DNA from: Rhodococcus jostii NBRC 16295
GTDB taxonomy: Bacteria > Actinomycetota > Actinomycetes > Mycobacteriales > Mycobacteriaceae
Assembly: GCF_001894825.1 (NCBI RefSeq)
Contig: NZ_BCWY01000009.1
Span: 1 to 64,000 of the forward strand
Reading direction: 5' to 3'
Length of the DNA stretch: 64,000 bases
Part shown: positions 17,394 through 26,958 of the stretch, piece by piece
Position numbering within the stretch: position 1 is the stretch's first letter
How the letters are laid out: the number at the start of each line of letters is the position of its first letter
Program-made: the position numbers and the translations under genes
Notes under the pieces: generated by a model
Told to the model about the DNA's origin: nothing
Database searches by the model: none
Seen by the model: only the letters and a program-made list of their open reading frames with translations

Positions 17394-17651
17394 ATGTCAA
17401 ACGAGGCAAAAAGCGCCTTGCTCGCGATCGGAGTCCCGTTCGCCGGGGTGCTGGGCGGCATCGTCGCACTGTCCGGATCCACGGCCACGGTCTTCGGAGT
17501 TCCCATCCTGTTCGCGTGGCTCTTCCTGTGGATGCCGCTCACGTCGCTGTGCTTGCATCTCGCGTGGAAGTTCTTCGATCGTAAGGATTTCGAAGCAGCC
17601 GAGGCCGCTGAAGCGGCGATCACGACCGCCGGGACGGGAGACCAGTCATGA
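17394..17651 (+). CDS. DUF3311 small membrane protein, probable symporter subunit
   Basis: 85 residues from ATG 17394 with AGGAG 10 bases upstream. Two hydrophobic helices (about 7-29 and 35-57) separated by a short loop contain the pattern FGVPILFAWLFLWMPLTSLCLHLAW, of which PILFAWLFLW is typical of DUF3311. The tail is Ala/Glu-rich. DUF3311 proteins characteristically precede sodium:solute symporters; here the stop overlaps the symporter ATG (ATGA), which supports a two-component transporter. Confidence 0.78.
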   Translation: MSNEAKSALLAIGVPFAGVLGGIVALSGSTATVFGVPILFAWLFLWMPLTSLCLHLAWKFFDRKDFEAAEAAEAAITTAGTGDQS

Positions 17652-19144
17652 CCGCGGCCTTCTTCACCCTCGTGCTCGTCCTCGCCCTCGGAGCCGGTGT
17701 GTTGTCGCGGCGCGGCAGCAAGAAGGAGATCTCGGACTACTTGGTGGGCGGCCGGTCGTTCGGTCCCCTGCTGGTCTTCATCCTGGGAGCGGGCGAGGCG
17801 TACAGCATCGGCACCCTGATCGGATTCCCCGGCGGCGTCTATGCGCACGGGGCCAGCTATGGCGTCTGGTTCATCGGGTACATCCTGCTGGCCTACCCGA
17901 TCGGATACTTCTTCGCGCCGTACCTCTGGCGTGCAGGCAAGCGATACGGCGCCATGACCCTGCCCGATGTGGCGGGACGTCACTTCCGGTCGCGTGGGTT
18001 GGAACTGACGATCGCCATCGCCTCGGTCGTGTTCCTCATCCCGTGGGGCCAGCTTCAGCTCGCCGGTCTGCAGATCGCACTGACCGGCCTCGGAATCGCC
18101 ATCGACCCCACCGTTGCGGTATTCGCAGGTGCCGCCCTCGCTCTGCTGTTCCTCATGTTGTCCGGTGTGCGAGCACCCGCGTTCGTGTCCTACGTGAAGG
18201 ACACCGCCCTGTTGCTCGGTGCCGTCTTGATCGGACTGGCGGCAGTGGTCGAGACCGGTGGTACCGAGAAGTTGTTCGCCGCGGCGGCAGCCAGTGATGG
18301 CGGCTCGGCTTCACACTCCACGGTCACCGGGTCGTCACTGACGTTCGTGCTGACGACGATCGTGTTCCAGTCGGTCGGGTTCTTCATCTTCCCGATCATC
18401 GTGCAGGCGGTGCTCGCGGCGAAGTCCGAGGCCACGATCAAGCGGGTCGCCAAGTTCAACCCGCTGTACATGCTCATGTACCCGTTCCTCGTCGCTGCCG
18501 CCTTCGGGGCGATCACGCTGCTGCCCACCAAACTCGAGGGCACAGAATCCGACCAGGTGCTCCTGCAGTTGTCGCGACAACTGTTGCCCGACTGGCTGAC
18601 CGGTGTCGTCGCAGGCGGCGCGGCCCTCTGCGCGATCGTGGTGCTGTGCGGGGCGGCGCTCGGGATCGGCGCGATCGTCTCGCGCAACATCATCACCGGT
18701 ATCCCGGAATCTCGCCAACGGATCTGGGTGCGAGGAGTCGTCGTGGCGTACCTCGCGATCTCGCTCCTGCTCACGCTCGCAACACCGCAGCTGCTGCTGA
18801 CCCTGGTCAACACCGCGTACTACGGCGTCACCCAGGCGGCTGTGGTCTTCGCGACCATGATCTTCGGGTGGAAGCTACGCCCGTCTGCTCTCGGAATGGG
18901 CGTGGTGCTCGGCGACGTCGTGGTGCTGTGGCTCTATCTCGACAAGCACGGTCCCGTGTCCGAGTGGCTCACCGGTCTCGGCGTGAACATCGGCGCGGCC
19001 GCGTTGGTCCTCAATATCCTCTTCGTCGCATCGACCCGGTTGTTCTGGCCGCCGACCGATCCCGTCCGTGGCCTCCGCGCCGACGGTAGAACGCCCGTCC
19101 CTGCCGTCGCACCGACGGCCGCACACAGTGAAGTGGGTGCCTGA
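17648..19144 (+). CDS. Sodium:solute symporter family transporter
   Basis: 498 residues with about 13 hydrophobic segments. The SSS-family opening DYLVGGRSFGPLLVFILGAGEAYSIGTLIGFPGGVYAHG (near 30-70) and the following GYFFAPYLWR are diagnostic. Family members import sugars, amino acids, pantothenate or organic acids with Na+. It is translationally coupled to the DUF3311 gene upstream and its TGA overlaps the ATG of the amidohydrolase (TGATG), so the imported compound is probably hydrolysed by that enzyme. Confidence 0.87.
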   Translation: MTAAFFTLVLVLALGAGVLSRRGSKKEISDYLVGGRSFGPLLVFILGAGEAYSIGTLIGFPGGVYAHGASYGVWFIGYILLAYPIGYFFAPYLWRAGKRYGAMTLPDVAGRHFRSRGLELTIAIASVVFLIPWGQLQLAGLQIALTGLGIAIDPTVAVFAGAALALLFLMLSGVRAPAFVSYVKDTALLLGAVLIGLAAVVETGGTEKLFAAAAASDGGSASHSTVTGSSLTFVLTTIVFQSVGFFIFPIIVQAVLAAKSEATIKRVAKFNPLYMLMYPFLVAAAFGAITLLPTKLEGTESDQVLLQLSRQLLPDWLTGVVAGGAALCAIVVLCGAALGIGAIVSRNIITGIPESRQRIWVRGVVVAYLAISLLLTLATPQLLLTLVNTAYYGVTQAAVVFATMIFGWKLRPSALGMGVVLGDVVVLWLYLDKHGPVSEWLTGLGVNIGAAALVLNILFVASTRLFWPPTDPVRGLRADGRTPVPAVAPTAAHSEVGA

Positions 19145-20751
19145 TGACCAGAACGTTGCTCACCGCCGATTCGATCCACACCCAGAACCCCTCGTCTCCG
19201 ATCGTGGAAGCGCTGGTCATCGAGGGCGCCGGCGTCGTCGCCACAGGCACCAGGGAGGAGATGGCGGAATGCGCCGGTATCGGTGCCCGTCGTCTCGACC
19301 TGCCCGGTGCCACGGTGATCCCGGGACTCGTCGAGTCGCACATCCACCCCACGTATGCCGGCCTGACCGACGGCTGGGCGGACTGCCGAACACCACCGTG
19401 CCGGTCGATCGCGGACATTCAACAGGCCCTGCGGGCATCGGCCTCCGGCAGCGGATGGATCCGGGGGTGGGGTTACGACGACACCCAGATCGCCGAGGGG
19501 AGGCATCCGACCAGGACGGACCTCGACGCGGTCAGCACCGACCGACCGGTGATCGTCCTCCACATCTGCGGACACTTCGCTGTTGCCAACACCGCCGCGC
19601 TCGCCGCCGCGGGTATCGACGAATCCACGGTGGCGGTGGACGACCCGCTCTTTCCTCGCGGGGAGGACGGTCGCCTGACCGGGATGGCGTGGGAGATCGA
19701 CGCGGTGTCGCGACTCACCGCAGCGGTCCCCGCCCTCACCGAGCAGGAGGTGAACAGCGCTCTGCTGCGCAGCCTGCAGTTGGCGCGTTCGCGGGGCATC
19801 ACCACCATCCACGATCTCGGCATCGGTCTCTCCGCAGGCGCACAGGAGCTGACCGCCTACCGCGCATTGGACGCATCGGGTGAGTTGCCGGTGCACGTCG
19901 TCGGGTTCCTGCGCGGCGACCTCGCGCTCGACGCCCTCGACGACGGAACGGTCGCCTTCGAGCACGCACCCACGAACGGAGCCCACTTCCGGCTGGCCGG
20001 CGCGAAGTTCTGGGCAGACGGTTCGATCCAGGGGTTGTCCGCGGCACTGCGCACGCCCTACGCGTGCGATCCCAGCCATCACGGCGACCTGCTGTACCCC
20101 CAGGAGCAACTCGACGACATGGTTCTGCGGGTACACCGCGCAGGAGGACAGGTCGCAGTGCACGCCAACGGCGACGCGGCGGTCGGAGCCGCGATCACCG
20201 CACTGAGCAGGGCTCAGACCACCGACAAACGGGTGGGACGGCATCGCATCGAACACTGCCAGGTGAGCGCACCGAGCGACCTCGAGGCGATCCGCGAGGC
20301 CGAACTCGGCGTGAGTTTCTTCGTCAACCACATCTTCTACTGGGGCGATCGGCACCGCGACCGCTTCCTCGGTGCCCGACGAGCGGCCGAGATGGATCCC
20401 CTCGCCTGCGCCGACGAGTTGGGACTGCGATTCGGACTGCATTCGGACTGCCCGATCACCCCGATGGATCCGCTCGCGACCATCAGGACAGCGGTCACCA
20501 GGATGACGAGGGACGGTGCGGTTCTGGGCGCCGGCCAGCGGATCAGGGTGGACCGTGCGGTCCGCGCAATGACTGTCGACAGCGCGTATCTCGTGCACGA
20601 CGAGAACCGTGTCGGCACCCTGATGGCCGGCCGTCGCGCGGACTTGGTCGCGCTCGGCGGCAGCGTCGGAGATCTCGCGGACGGCACCGCCGAAATGCCC
20701 CGTCCCGCAATGGTCATGGTCGACGGGGAGTCGGTGCACACGCCGGAGTGA
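19144..20751 (+). CDS. YtcJ-like metal-dependent amidohydrolase
   Basis: 535 residues of the amidohydrolase superfamily. The metal-binding HxH is in GLVESHIHPT (about 62-71); a second ligand region is HICGHFAVANT (about 140-150); GAKFWADGSIQG (about 285-296), AVHANGDAAV (about 339-348), RIEHCQ (about 369-374) and LHSDCPITPMDP (about 437-448) follow in the order seen in YtcJ/N-substituted formamide deformylase-like proteins. It probably hydrolyses an amide or cyclic amide imported by the adjacent symporter. Its stop is 25 bases from the convergent MocR gene stop, with no strong hairpin. Confidence 0.85.
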   Translation: MTRTLLTADSIHTQNPSSPIVEALVIEGAGVVATGTREEMAECAGIGARRLDLPGATVIPGLVESHIHPTYAGLTDGWADCRTPPCRSIADIQQALRASASGSGWIRGWGYDDTQIAEGRHPTRTDLDAVSTDRPVIVLHICGHFAVANTAALAAAGIDESTVAVDDPLFPRGEDGRLTGMAWEIDAVSRLTAAVPALTEQEVNSALLRSLQLARSRGITTIHDLGIGLSAGAQELTAYRALDASGELPVHVVGFLRGDLALDALDDGTVAFEHAPTNGAHFRLAGAKFWADGSIQGLSAALRTPYACDPSHHGDLLYPQEQLDDMVLRVHRAGGQVAVHANGDAAVGAAITALSRAQTTDKRVGRHRIEHCQVSAPSDLEAIREAELGVSFFVNHIFYWGDRHRDRFLGARRAAEMDPLACADELGLRFGLHSDCPITPMDPLATIRTAVTRMTRDGAVLGAGQRIRVDRAVRAMTVDSAYLVHDENRVGTLMAGRRADLVALGGSVGDLADGTAEMPRPAMVMVDGESVHTPE

Positions 20752-20776
20752 TTCGGCCGCAGCGGAACTGGTCTGG

Positions 20777-22240
20777 TTAGCGCCGCATACTCGCCGCGCA
20801 GGCCTGACCGAGGAGGGCAATCCCCTCTTCGATGGAGCGCAGTGGGATCGCCCCGTAGCCGATGCGAAAGTGGTTGCGGGGCGGTACCGGCTGGGTGTAG
20901 AAGATGTCGCCGCGCTCGACGAGGACGCCGCGCTGTTCCGCCTCGCGGACGACGGCGCGGCAGTCGAGTTCGTCGGGCCCGGTCATCCAGAGGCTCACCC
21001 CGCCGGGCGGGTACGGTTCCTGCGACCACGGCAGGTACTTGTCCACGGCCGTGCACAGGCGTTCCCACTTGTGTTTCATCTGGGTGCGGTGGTGGCGCAG
21101 CGCCCGGTGGTACTCCCCGCTGTCGATGAGCATCGCCAGGGCCCGCTGCTGGTGACCGGGTGGGTGCCGCAGCATGTACCGGCGGGCTTTGCGCAGTTCA
21201 CGCACCAGATCCGCGGGACCGACGAGGTAGCCGAGGCGCAGGCCGGGGGCCAGGAATTTCGAGAACGTACCGAGATACACGGCGTCGCCGCTGGAGTCGA
21301 GCGCCTTGAGCGCTGGGCTGGGGCTGCCGTGGTAGCGGAACTCGCTGTCGTAGTCGTCCTCGACGATCACGGTGCCGGATTCGGCGGCGAGTTGCAGCAG
21401 GCGTTGACGCCGGTCGATGCCGAGCGTCACGTTGGTCGGATGGTGATGGCTCGGTGTCAGATACATCAGGTCGGTGCCGCGCAGAGTCTCCGGCGGGCGG
21501 AGGCCGTGCGCGTCGACGTCGATGCCGTACACCTGGGCGCCCGTGCGCAGGAAGATGTGTCGCGCGTCGAGGTAGCCGGGGTTCTCGATGGCGACCCGAT
21601 GCTCAGGTCCGAGCAGAACTCGGCCGACGAGGTCCAGGCCCTGCTGGGAGCCGACGGTGACGAGCACTTCGTCGGCGCTCGCCTCGATGCCGCGCGACGG
21701 CAGCAGGTGCTGGCGGATCATGTCGATCAGCATCGGGTCGTCCGCCCCGACGCTGTCCTGGAGACTGGCGTAGGCGTGGGGTTGGTACAGCGCGTCGCGC
21801 AGACACCGGACCCAGGCGCGGGCCGGGAAGCTGCGGATGTCGATCTGCCCGGCCAGGAACGGGTACGGGTAGCTGTGCCAGTCGACGTTCTTCTCGATGT
21901 GGGGGACGTCGGCGTCGGGGTAGCGCCGGATGCGGGACGACCAGTCGATGCGCGGGATGGTGGCGCGGGCATCGGAGGCCAGCGTCTCGATCATGTCGGG
22001 ATTCACGAACATGCCGGAGCGTTGGTGGCTCTGAACGAGTCCCTCGGCGATCAGTTCCTGATAGGCCAGGTTGATCGTGTTCCGGGAGATCGCGAGATCG
22101 ACCGCGAGTTCGCGCGAACTCGGCAGACGATGCCGGGGATCGAACAGTCCGTTGGCGATGCCGTGTTCGATCGCCCGCCGAACCTGGCGATACAGCGGTT
22201 CGGCGGAATTGCGGTCGATCTCGATCAGTGTTCTCGGCAC
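20777..22240 (-). CDS. MocR/TauR-type regulator (GntR HTH fused to aminotransferase domain)
   Basis: 487 residues from GTG 22240 with AGGAGG 7 bases upstream; this overrides a longer in-frame start. The N-terminal GntR wHTH is in EPLYRQVRRAIEHGI and LPSSRELAVDLAISRNTINLAYQEL. The class I aminotransferase-like domain has VTVGSQQGLDLVGR (about 180-193), DDYDSEFRY (about 285) and GTFSKFLAPGLRLGY with the PLP lysine (about 310-324). Such PLP-binding regulators control pathways of amino compounds (TauR, GabR, PdxR). Beside ald and tpa it is the best candidate for the taurine regulator. Confidence 0.85.
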   Translation of the reverse strand: MPRTLIEIDRNSAEPLYRQVRRAIEHGIANGLFDPRHRLPSSRELAVDLAISRNTINLAYQELIAEGLVQSHQRSGMFVNPDMIETLASDARATIPRIDWSSRIRRYPDADVPHIEKNVDWHSYPYPFLAGQIDIRSFPARAWVRCLRDALYQPHAYASLQDSVGADDPMLIDMIRQHLLPSRGIEASADEVLVTVGSQQGLDLVGRVLLGPEHRVAIENPGYLDARHIFLRTGAQVYGIDVDAHGLRPPETLRGTDLMYLTPSHHHPTNVTLGIDRRQRLLQLAAESGTVIVEDDYDSEFRYHGSPSPALKALDSSGDAVYLGTFSKFLAPGLRLGYLVGPADLVRELRKARRYMLRHPPGHQQRALAMLIDSGEYHRALRHHRTQMKHKWERLCTAVDKYLPWSQEPYPPGGVSLWMTGPDELDCRAVVREAEQRGVLVERGDIFYTQPVPPRNHFRIGYGAIPLRSIEEGIALLGQACAASMRR

Positions 22241-22302
22241 GCATCGCCTCCTGTAGATCGCGGAGTGGCCCGACGAAGGCCGACCCGGCACGCCGAGAAG
22301 TT

Positions 22303-22312
22303 CTCGTACGAG
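22303..22312. promoter_or_regulatory. Palindrome upstream of the MocR gene
   Basis: CTCGTACGAG is a perfect 10-bp palindrome 63-72 bases upstream of the MocR start, between it and the ald stop. It could be a regulatory site or simply chance in GC-rich DNA. Confidence 0.25.
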
Positions 22313-22343
22313 CACTCCTCAGTATGCCGGGCCGGCGGTGAAA

Positions 22344-23465
22344 TCAAACGAGGTCGAGCGCTTCGTCGACGTTGACCGACTCGATTCCCAGAGCGGCGCC
22401 GACGGCGTCGTTCGTCAGGCGGCCGGCGACCGTGCTGACTCCGGCGCGCAGCGCAGCGTTCTCCCGCGCCGCCCGGGCCAGGCCCTTCTCGGCGATCTGC
22501 AGGGTGTACGGCAAGGTCACGTTGGTGAGTGCGTACGTGGAGGTGTGGGGCACCGCTCCCGGCATGTTCGCCACGCAGTAGAACACCGAGTCGTGGACCT
22601 TGAACGTGGGCTCCGCGTGGGTGGTGGGACGCGAATCCTCGAAGCAACCACCCTGGTCGATCGCGATGTCGACGAGGACGCTGCCCGGCTTCATCCGCGA
22701 GACCAGCGAGTTCGAGATGATCTTCGGTGCCTTCGCACCGGGGACGAGCACGGCGCCGATGACGAGGTCGGCCTGCATGACCTCCTGCTCGATCGAGTAG
22801 GAGTTGGCGGCGAGGGTGCGGATCCGGCCCTGGTACATGCGGTCGGCGGCGCGCAGCTTGTCGACGTTCTTGTCGAAAAGGACGACGTCGGCCCACGTGC
22901 CGGCGGCGACGGCGACGGCGTTCATGCCCGATACGCCGGCACCGATCACGACGACGCGCGCCGGGGACACACCGGACACGCCGCCGATCAGTACGCCGCG
23001 GCCACCCTCCGGTCGCATCAGTGCCTGCGCACCGACCAGGGGCGCGAGCCGGCCGGCGACCTCGCTCATCGGGAACAGCAGGGGCAGCGAACCGTCGGGA
23101 AGCTGAACGGTCTCGTACGCAACCGAATTGGTTCCGGCGGAAAGCAGGGCTCGGGTGCACTCCTCGCCCGCGGCGAGGTGCAGGTAGGTGAACAGCGTGA
23201 GGTCCGAACGCATCCGGTGGTATTCCTCCGCGATGGGCTCCTTGACCTTGAGGACCAGTTCCGCGCTCTGCCAGACCGCATCGGCCGTGTCGAGGATCTT
23301 CGCGCCGGCGGCACCGTAGGCGTCGTCGCCGATCGAGGAGCCTTCCCCCGCACCGCGTTCGACGAACACGTCGTGTCCGTGGGCAACCAGTTCGTGCACG
23401 CCGGCGGGAGTGGCCGCCACCCGGTACTCGTGGTTCTTGACTTCCTTGGGGATACCGATCCTCAT
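22344..23465 (-). CDS. ald: Alanine dehydrogenase
   Basis: NAD-dependent L-alanine dehydrogenase, which regenerates pyruvate and releases ammonium from the alanine formed by Tpa. 373 residues, the usual length. The N-terminal MRIGIPKEVKNHEYRVAATP (substrate Arg15 region), KVKEP with the substrate-binding Lys (about 73-77), TYLHLA with the catalytic His (about 93-98), the Rossmann motif VIGAGVSGMNA (about 174-184), and DIAIDQGGCFE with the catalytic Asp (about 268-278) are all present. It is divergent from tpa, and the 226-base intergenic region carries repeated GGACCAG boxes. Confidence 0.93.
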   Translation of the reverse strand: MRIGIPKEVKNHEYRVAATPAGVHELVAHGHDVFVERGAGEGSSIGDDAYGAAGAKILDTADAVWQSAELVLKVKEPIAEEYHRMRSDLTLFTYLHLAAGEECTRALLSAGTNSVAYETVQLPDGSLPLLFPMSEVAGRLAPLVGAQALMRPEGGRGVLIGGVSGVSPARVVVIGAGVSGMNAVAVAAGTWADVVLFDKNVDKLRAADRMYQGRIRTLAANSYSIEQEVMQADLVIGAVLVPGAKAPKIISNSLVSRMKPGSVLVDIAIDQGGCFEDSRPTTHAEPTFKVHDSVFYCVANMPGAVPHTSTYALTNVTLPYTLQIAEKGLARAARENAALRAGVSTVAGRLTNDAVGAALGIESVNVDEALDLV

Positions 23466-23554
23466 CTGAGACCTCCGTTAGCTGGGGCTGTTCGCCGCTC
23501 CGACCACAAGTCGTGGTGCCCGAGCGATACCGAAGTCTGGATCACTCTGGCATG

Positions 23555-23604
23555 GGACCAGAAGGACCAGTTGGGCGCCGTCTGCGGGGACCAGTCTGGA
23601 CCCA
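23555..23604. promoter_or_regulatory. GGACCAG repeat cluster between ald and tpa
   Basis: GGACCAG occurs at 23555-23561, 23564-23570 and 23588-23594; the last is followed by CTGGACC, giving a near dyad. MocR/TauR-type regulators commonly bind direct repeats. The position between divergent ald and tpa fits a shared taurine operator. Confidence 0.5.
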
Positions 23605-23691
23605 TCGAATACCGCTCTTCTGGCCCTGACCTGCGGTCTGCCTCGTCGGTATGTTGTGGGTCACAGCCATTCGACAACGAAGGAGATGGTC

Positions 23692-25056
23692 GTGGACGTT
23701 ACCGAATTGCGAGCACGAGCCCGCCGGCACCTCGGACCTCATTTCACCCGCAAGGACACCTGGGAAAGCGACTTTCCGGTGTTCGTTCGCGGCGAGGGCA
23801 GCTACCTGATCGACACCGAGGGGGACCGTTTCCTCGACGGTCTGGCAGGTCTGTTCTGCGTGAACATCGGTCACGGCCGCGACGACATCGCCCGGGCGGC
23901 GAGCGAGCAGATCGGCACGTTGGCGTATGCCTCGAACTGGGGCAGTGCCCACATTCCCGCGATCGAGGCCTCCGCGCTCATCGCCGACCTGGCGCCCGGT
24001 GACCTCGGGACGACGTTCTTCGTCAACTCGGGATCCGAGGCCGTGGAGACCGCGGTCAAGTTCGCCCGGCAGTACCACCGCAGCCAGGGTAACCCCCAGC
24101 GAACCAAGATCATCAGCCGCGAGATGGCCTATCACGGAACCACTCTCGGCGCCCTCTCGGTGACACAGCTGCCCAAGATCAAAGACCCGTTCGGCCCGCT
24201 GCTGCCGGGTGTCCGCTCGGTACCCAACACCCTCGGATTCATCGGTGACTGCGGCCCGGCCGACCAGCTCGACTGCATCGCCGCCATCGAGGCCGTCATC
24301 GAGGAGGAGGGCGCCGAGACCATCGCCGCCGTCTTCGCCGAGCCGGTGCAGAACGGCCGCGGCGCCCTCGTCCCGCCGGACGGGTACTGGCCCGCGCTGC
24401 GCGCGCTGTGCGACAAGCACGGGATCCTCCTGGTCTCCGACGAGGTGATCTGCTCGTTCGGCCGCCTCGGGCACTGGTTCGGGCACGGTCTCACCGGCGT
24501 GGTGCCGGACATGATCACGTTCGCGAAGGGCTCCACGTCCGGATACGCTCCGCTCGGTGGTCTCATCGTGCGTGAACAGCTGGTCCGTGAGCTCTACGAT
24601 TCACCCAAGGGCGGCGTGTTCACCCACGGCGCGACGTGGGGCGGGCACCCGGTGTCGACCGCGGTGGCGGTCGCGAACATCACCGCGATGCGGGACGAGA
24701 ACGTGCTGGGCAACGTCGCCGCTCGCGGCCCGAAGTTACGGACCGCACTCGACTCGCTGATGGGTGCGCACCGCTGCGTCAAGGACGTGCGCGGAACCGG
24801 GTTCTTCTACGCGATCGAGCTGATGGCCGACAGCGACAGCGGCCGCGAGTTCACCGAGCAGGAGTCGCTGACCGTCCTGCGCAAGGTGCTGCCGGAAGCG
24901 TTCGCCCGCACCAAGGTGATCCTCCGCGGCGACGATCGCGGCGCCACGATGCTGATGATCTCGCCGCCACTCGTCGCCGACGACGAGGTGCTCTCGGAAC
25001 TGCTCCACGGAATCGACAGCATGCTCACCGACATCGAGAAGGCAATCCAGCCGTAG
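23692..25056 (+). CDS. tpa: Taurine-pyruvate aminotransferase
   Basis: PLP enzyme that moves the amino group of taurine to pyruvate, giving sulfoacetaldehyde and alanine. 454 residues from GTG 23692: the GAAGGAG at 23679-23685 is correctly spaced for this GTG but abuts the in-frame ATG at 23686. The class III (omega) aminotransferase fold shows [20 protein letters not shown] (about 108-127), [10 protein letters not shown] (about 147), [15 protein letters not shown] (about 247-261) and [16 protein letters not shown] with the PLP lysine (about 276-291). Adjacency to ald and pta, and to xsc on a larger scale, supports taurine rather than other omega-amino substrates. Confidence 0.88.
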   Translation: MDVTELRARARRHLGPHFTRKDTWESDFPVFVRGEGSYLIDTEGDRFLDGLAGLFCVNIGHGRDDIARAASEQIGTLAYASNWGSAHIPAIEASALIADLAPGDLGTTFFVNSGSEAVETAVKFARQYHRSQGNPQRTKIISREMAYHGTTLGALSVTQLPKIKDPFGPLLPGVRSVPNTLGFIGDCGPADQLDCIAAIEAVIEEEGAETIAAVFAEPVQNGRGALVPPDGYWPALRALCDKHGILLVSDEVICSFGRLGHWFGHGLTGVVPDMITFAKGSTSGYAPLGGLIVREQLVRELYDSPKGGVFTHGATWGGHPVSTAVAVANITAMRDENVLGNVAARGPKLRTALDSLMGAHRCVKDVRGTGFFYAIELMADSDSGREFTEQESLTVLRKVLPEAFARTKVILRGDDRGATMLMISPPLVADDEVLSELLHGIDSMLTDIEKAIQP

Positions 25057-25079
25057 GGAACGAGTTCCCTCATTCCAGC

Positions 25080-25114
25080 GGGTGGCGGTCGTCGACCATC
25101 GACGGCCGCCACCC
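25080..25114. terminator. Hairpin between tpa and pta
   Basis: GGGTGGCGGTCGTCGA (25080-25095) pairs with 25099-25114 over 16 bp with one G-T pair and a 3-base loop. It probably attenuates read-through from tpa to pta. Confidence 0.65.
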
Positions 25115-25142
25115 CTCTTCGTATCGACGGGAGAGCGAGGCC

Positions 25143-26171
25143 ATGGCCCCGGGCGTCACCGCTGTACCACCTACCGGCACTGCACGACAGAGTGATTCAT
25201 CGCTGATCGATCACTGGGTCGCTGCTCTGCGCGGGCAGAACCGCATCGTCGGTCTCGCGGACGGCGAAGACGAACGCGCGATCCGCGCCGCCCACTCCCT
25301 GCACCACAAATGTGTCGTCTCGCCGCGACTGTTCGGGCGGCGGGACGTCATCCGGCGCATCGCCGAGGTTACGGGTATCCCTCTGGCCGAGGAGCTCGTT
25401 CTCGACATCGCCGATGCCGCCGCAGACCCCGCGATCCGCGGAGCCGTCGAAGCCGGGTTCGCCCGTTACCCCGACCGGATCGAGTCGGCGCTGTCCGACC
25501 CGGTGTGCCTCGCCGCGGCGGCGCTGCGTGCCGGAGTGGTCGATGCCGGTGTCGCCGGTGCGGGCAGGCCGACGTCCGACGTGCTGCGGGCCGGACTACG
25601 CATCGTGGGGCTCGCCCCCGGGTCGAGCATCCTGTCGAGTTCGTTCCTGATGTTGCTGCCGGACGGTCGGCAGTTGACGTTCTCCGACTGTGCCGTCGTG
25701 CCCGACCCCACGGTCGACGAACTGGTCGACATCGCGCTGGCGGCGGGCGCCACCCACTTCCATCTCACCGAGCAGACACCCATCGTGGCGATGCTGTCGT
25801 TCAGCACCCAGGGCAGCGCCCGTCATCCGCGCGTGGAGAAGGTCCGCGAGGCCGCGGAACTGGTACGCGTCCGGGATCCGCAACTGCATGTCGACGGAGA
25901 TCTGCAGTTCGATGCCGCGCTCGTCGCCGAGATCGGTGCGTCCAAGGCGCCCGACTCGCGGGTCGCCGGCCGGGCGAACGTGCTGGTGTTCCCGAATCTC
26001 GATGCCGGCAACATCGGATACAAAATTGCCCAACGACTCGGCGGTGCAATAGCCTTGGGGCCGATCCTGCAAGGCTTGGCCGCGCCGTGGAACGACCTCT
26101 CCCGCGGGTGCACCACCAGCGACATCGAATTGATGGCCCTGGTGAGTGCAGTGCAATCCCTCGCCACCTGA
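25143..26171 (+). CDS. pta: Phosphate acetyltransferase
   Basis: 342 residues from ATG 25143; in-frame codons upstream overlap tpa and have no start signal. It matches the single-domain phosphotransacetylase fold: [16 protein letters not shown] (about 35-50), the central [24 protein letters not shown] region (about 140-163), [12 protein letters not shown] (about 220-231), [11 protein letters not shown] (about 252-262) and [23 protein letters not shown] (about 281-303). It converts the acetyl phosphate made by Xsc into acetyl-CoA, closing the taurine carbon route. Confidence 0.9.
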   Translation: MAPGVTAVPPTGTARQSDSSLIDHWVAALRGQNRIVGLADGEDERAIRAAHSLHHKCVVSPRLFGRRDVIRRIAEVTGIPLAEELVLDIADAAADPAIRGAVEAGFARYPDRIESALSDPVCLAAAALRAGVVDAGVAGAGRPTSDVLRAGLRIVGLAPGSSILSSSFLMLLPDGRQLTFSDCAVVPDPTVDELVDIALAAGATHFHLTEQTPIVAMLSFSTQGSARHPRVEKVREAAELVRVRDPQLHVDGDLQFDAALVAEIGASKAPDSRVAGRANVLVFPNLDAGNIGYKIAQRLGGAIALGPILQGLAAPWNDLSRGCTTSDIELMALVSAVQSLAT

Positions 26172-26219
26172 GCGTCGGACCGGCACACACCGTGCCACCG
26201 GATCGAGAACGGAGTCGCG

Positions 26220-26951
26220 ATGACCATGCTCCTCGTGGGTGCCCTGTGCATCGGCATCGCGTCGGTCATCGGCGGCGCCACCGGGTTCGGGACCGCACTG
26301 ATCGCGACACCGGTGATGCTGATCATCGGATTCGACGTTCCCGAAGTGGTATTCGTCAATCTGATGGCCGGGTTGATCACGCGGATCGGCGCGGCTTATC
26401 AGTTGCGAGAACACATCAGCTGGGGACGGGTGGCACTGCTGGGCGGGGGCAGCCTGCCCGGCGCCTGGCTGGGTGCGGTCACCCTCGGTCTGCTGCCGGA
26501 GCAGTATCTGAAACCGGCAGCGGGAATCGTGGTGATGCTGTGCGGGCTGGCGATGGCCCTCCCGACCCGTTCGGACACCACCCGGACACCGTCGACGACC
26601 GCGCACGTCCTCACCGGTTCCGTGGGTGGCTACCTCGGAACGACGACGTCCCTCAACGGACCGCCGCCGGTCCTGTTGCTGATGCGAGCGCGCTTGCCTC
26701 CGCTGGCGTTCATCGCCGACCTCGCAGGCTATTTCATCGTCGCCAACATCATGGCGCTCTCCATCCTGTGGTTCCGTGACGAGATCACGGAGTCGATGTT
26801 CTGGCCGCGGCTCCCGGTCTTCGTCGCGGCCGCGCTGATCGGCAACGTCACCGGACTGGCGATCGCCCGCCGTCTTCCGCCGGGCGTGTTTCGCTCCGCG
26901 GTCATCGTGCTGGTGATCGCTGCCGGAGCGGCGACCTGCCTTCTGGGATGA
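26220..26951 (+). CDS. Second TauE/SafE-family exporter
   Basis: 243 residues from ATG 26220. The family signature GGATGFGTALIATPVML is near residues 17-33 and TTTSLNGPPPVLLLM near 140-154, matching the two half-signatures seen in the paralogue at 10595; eight hydrophobic segments are evident. It lies 48 bases after pta in the same direction, so it is probably co-transcribed. Sulfite export during taurine growth is the likely role, though sulfoacetate or another sulfonate cannot be excluded. Confidence 0.8.
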   Translation: MTMLLVGALCIGIASVIGGATGFGTALIATPVMLIIGFDVPEVVFVNLMAGLITRIGAAYQLREHISWGRVALLGGGSLPGAWLGAVTLGLLPEQYLKPAAGIVVMLCGLAMALPTRSDTTRTPSTTAHVLTGSVGGYLGTTTSLNGPPPVLLLMRARLPPLAFIADLAGYFIVANIMALSILWFRDEITESMFWPRLPVFVAAALIGNVTGLAIARRLPPGVFRSAVIVLVIAAGAATCLLG

Positions 26952-26958
26952 GCGTCGC

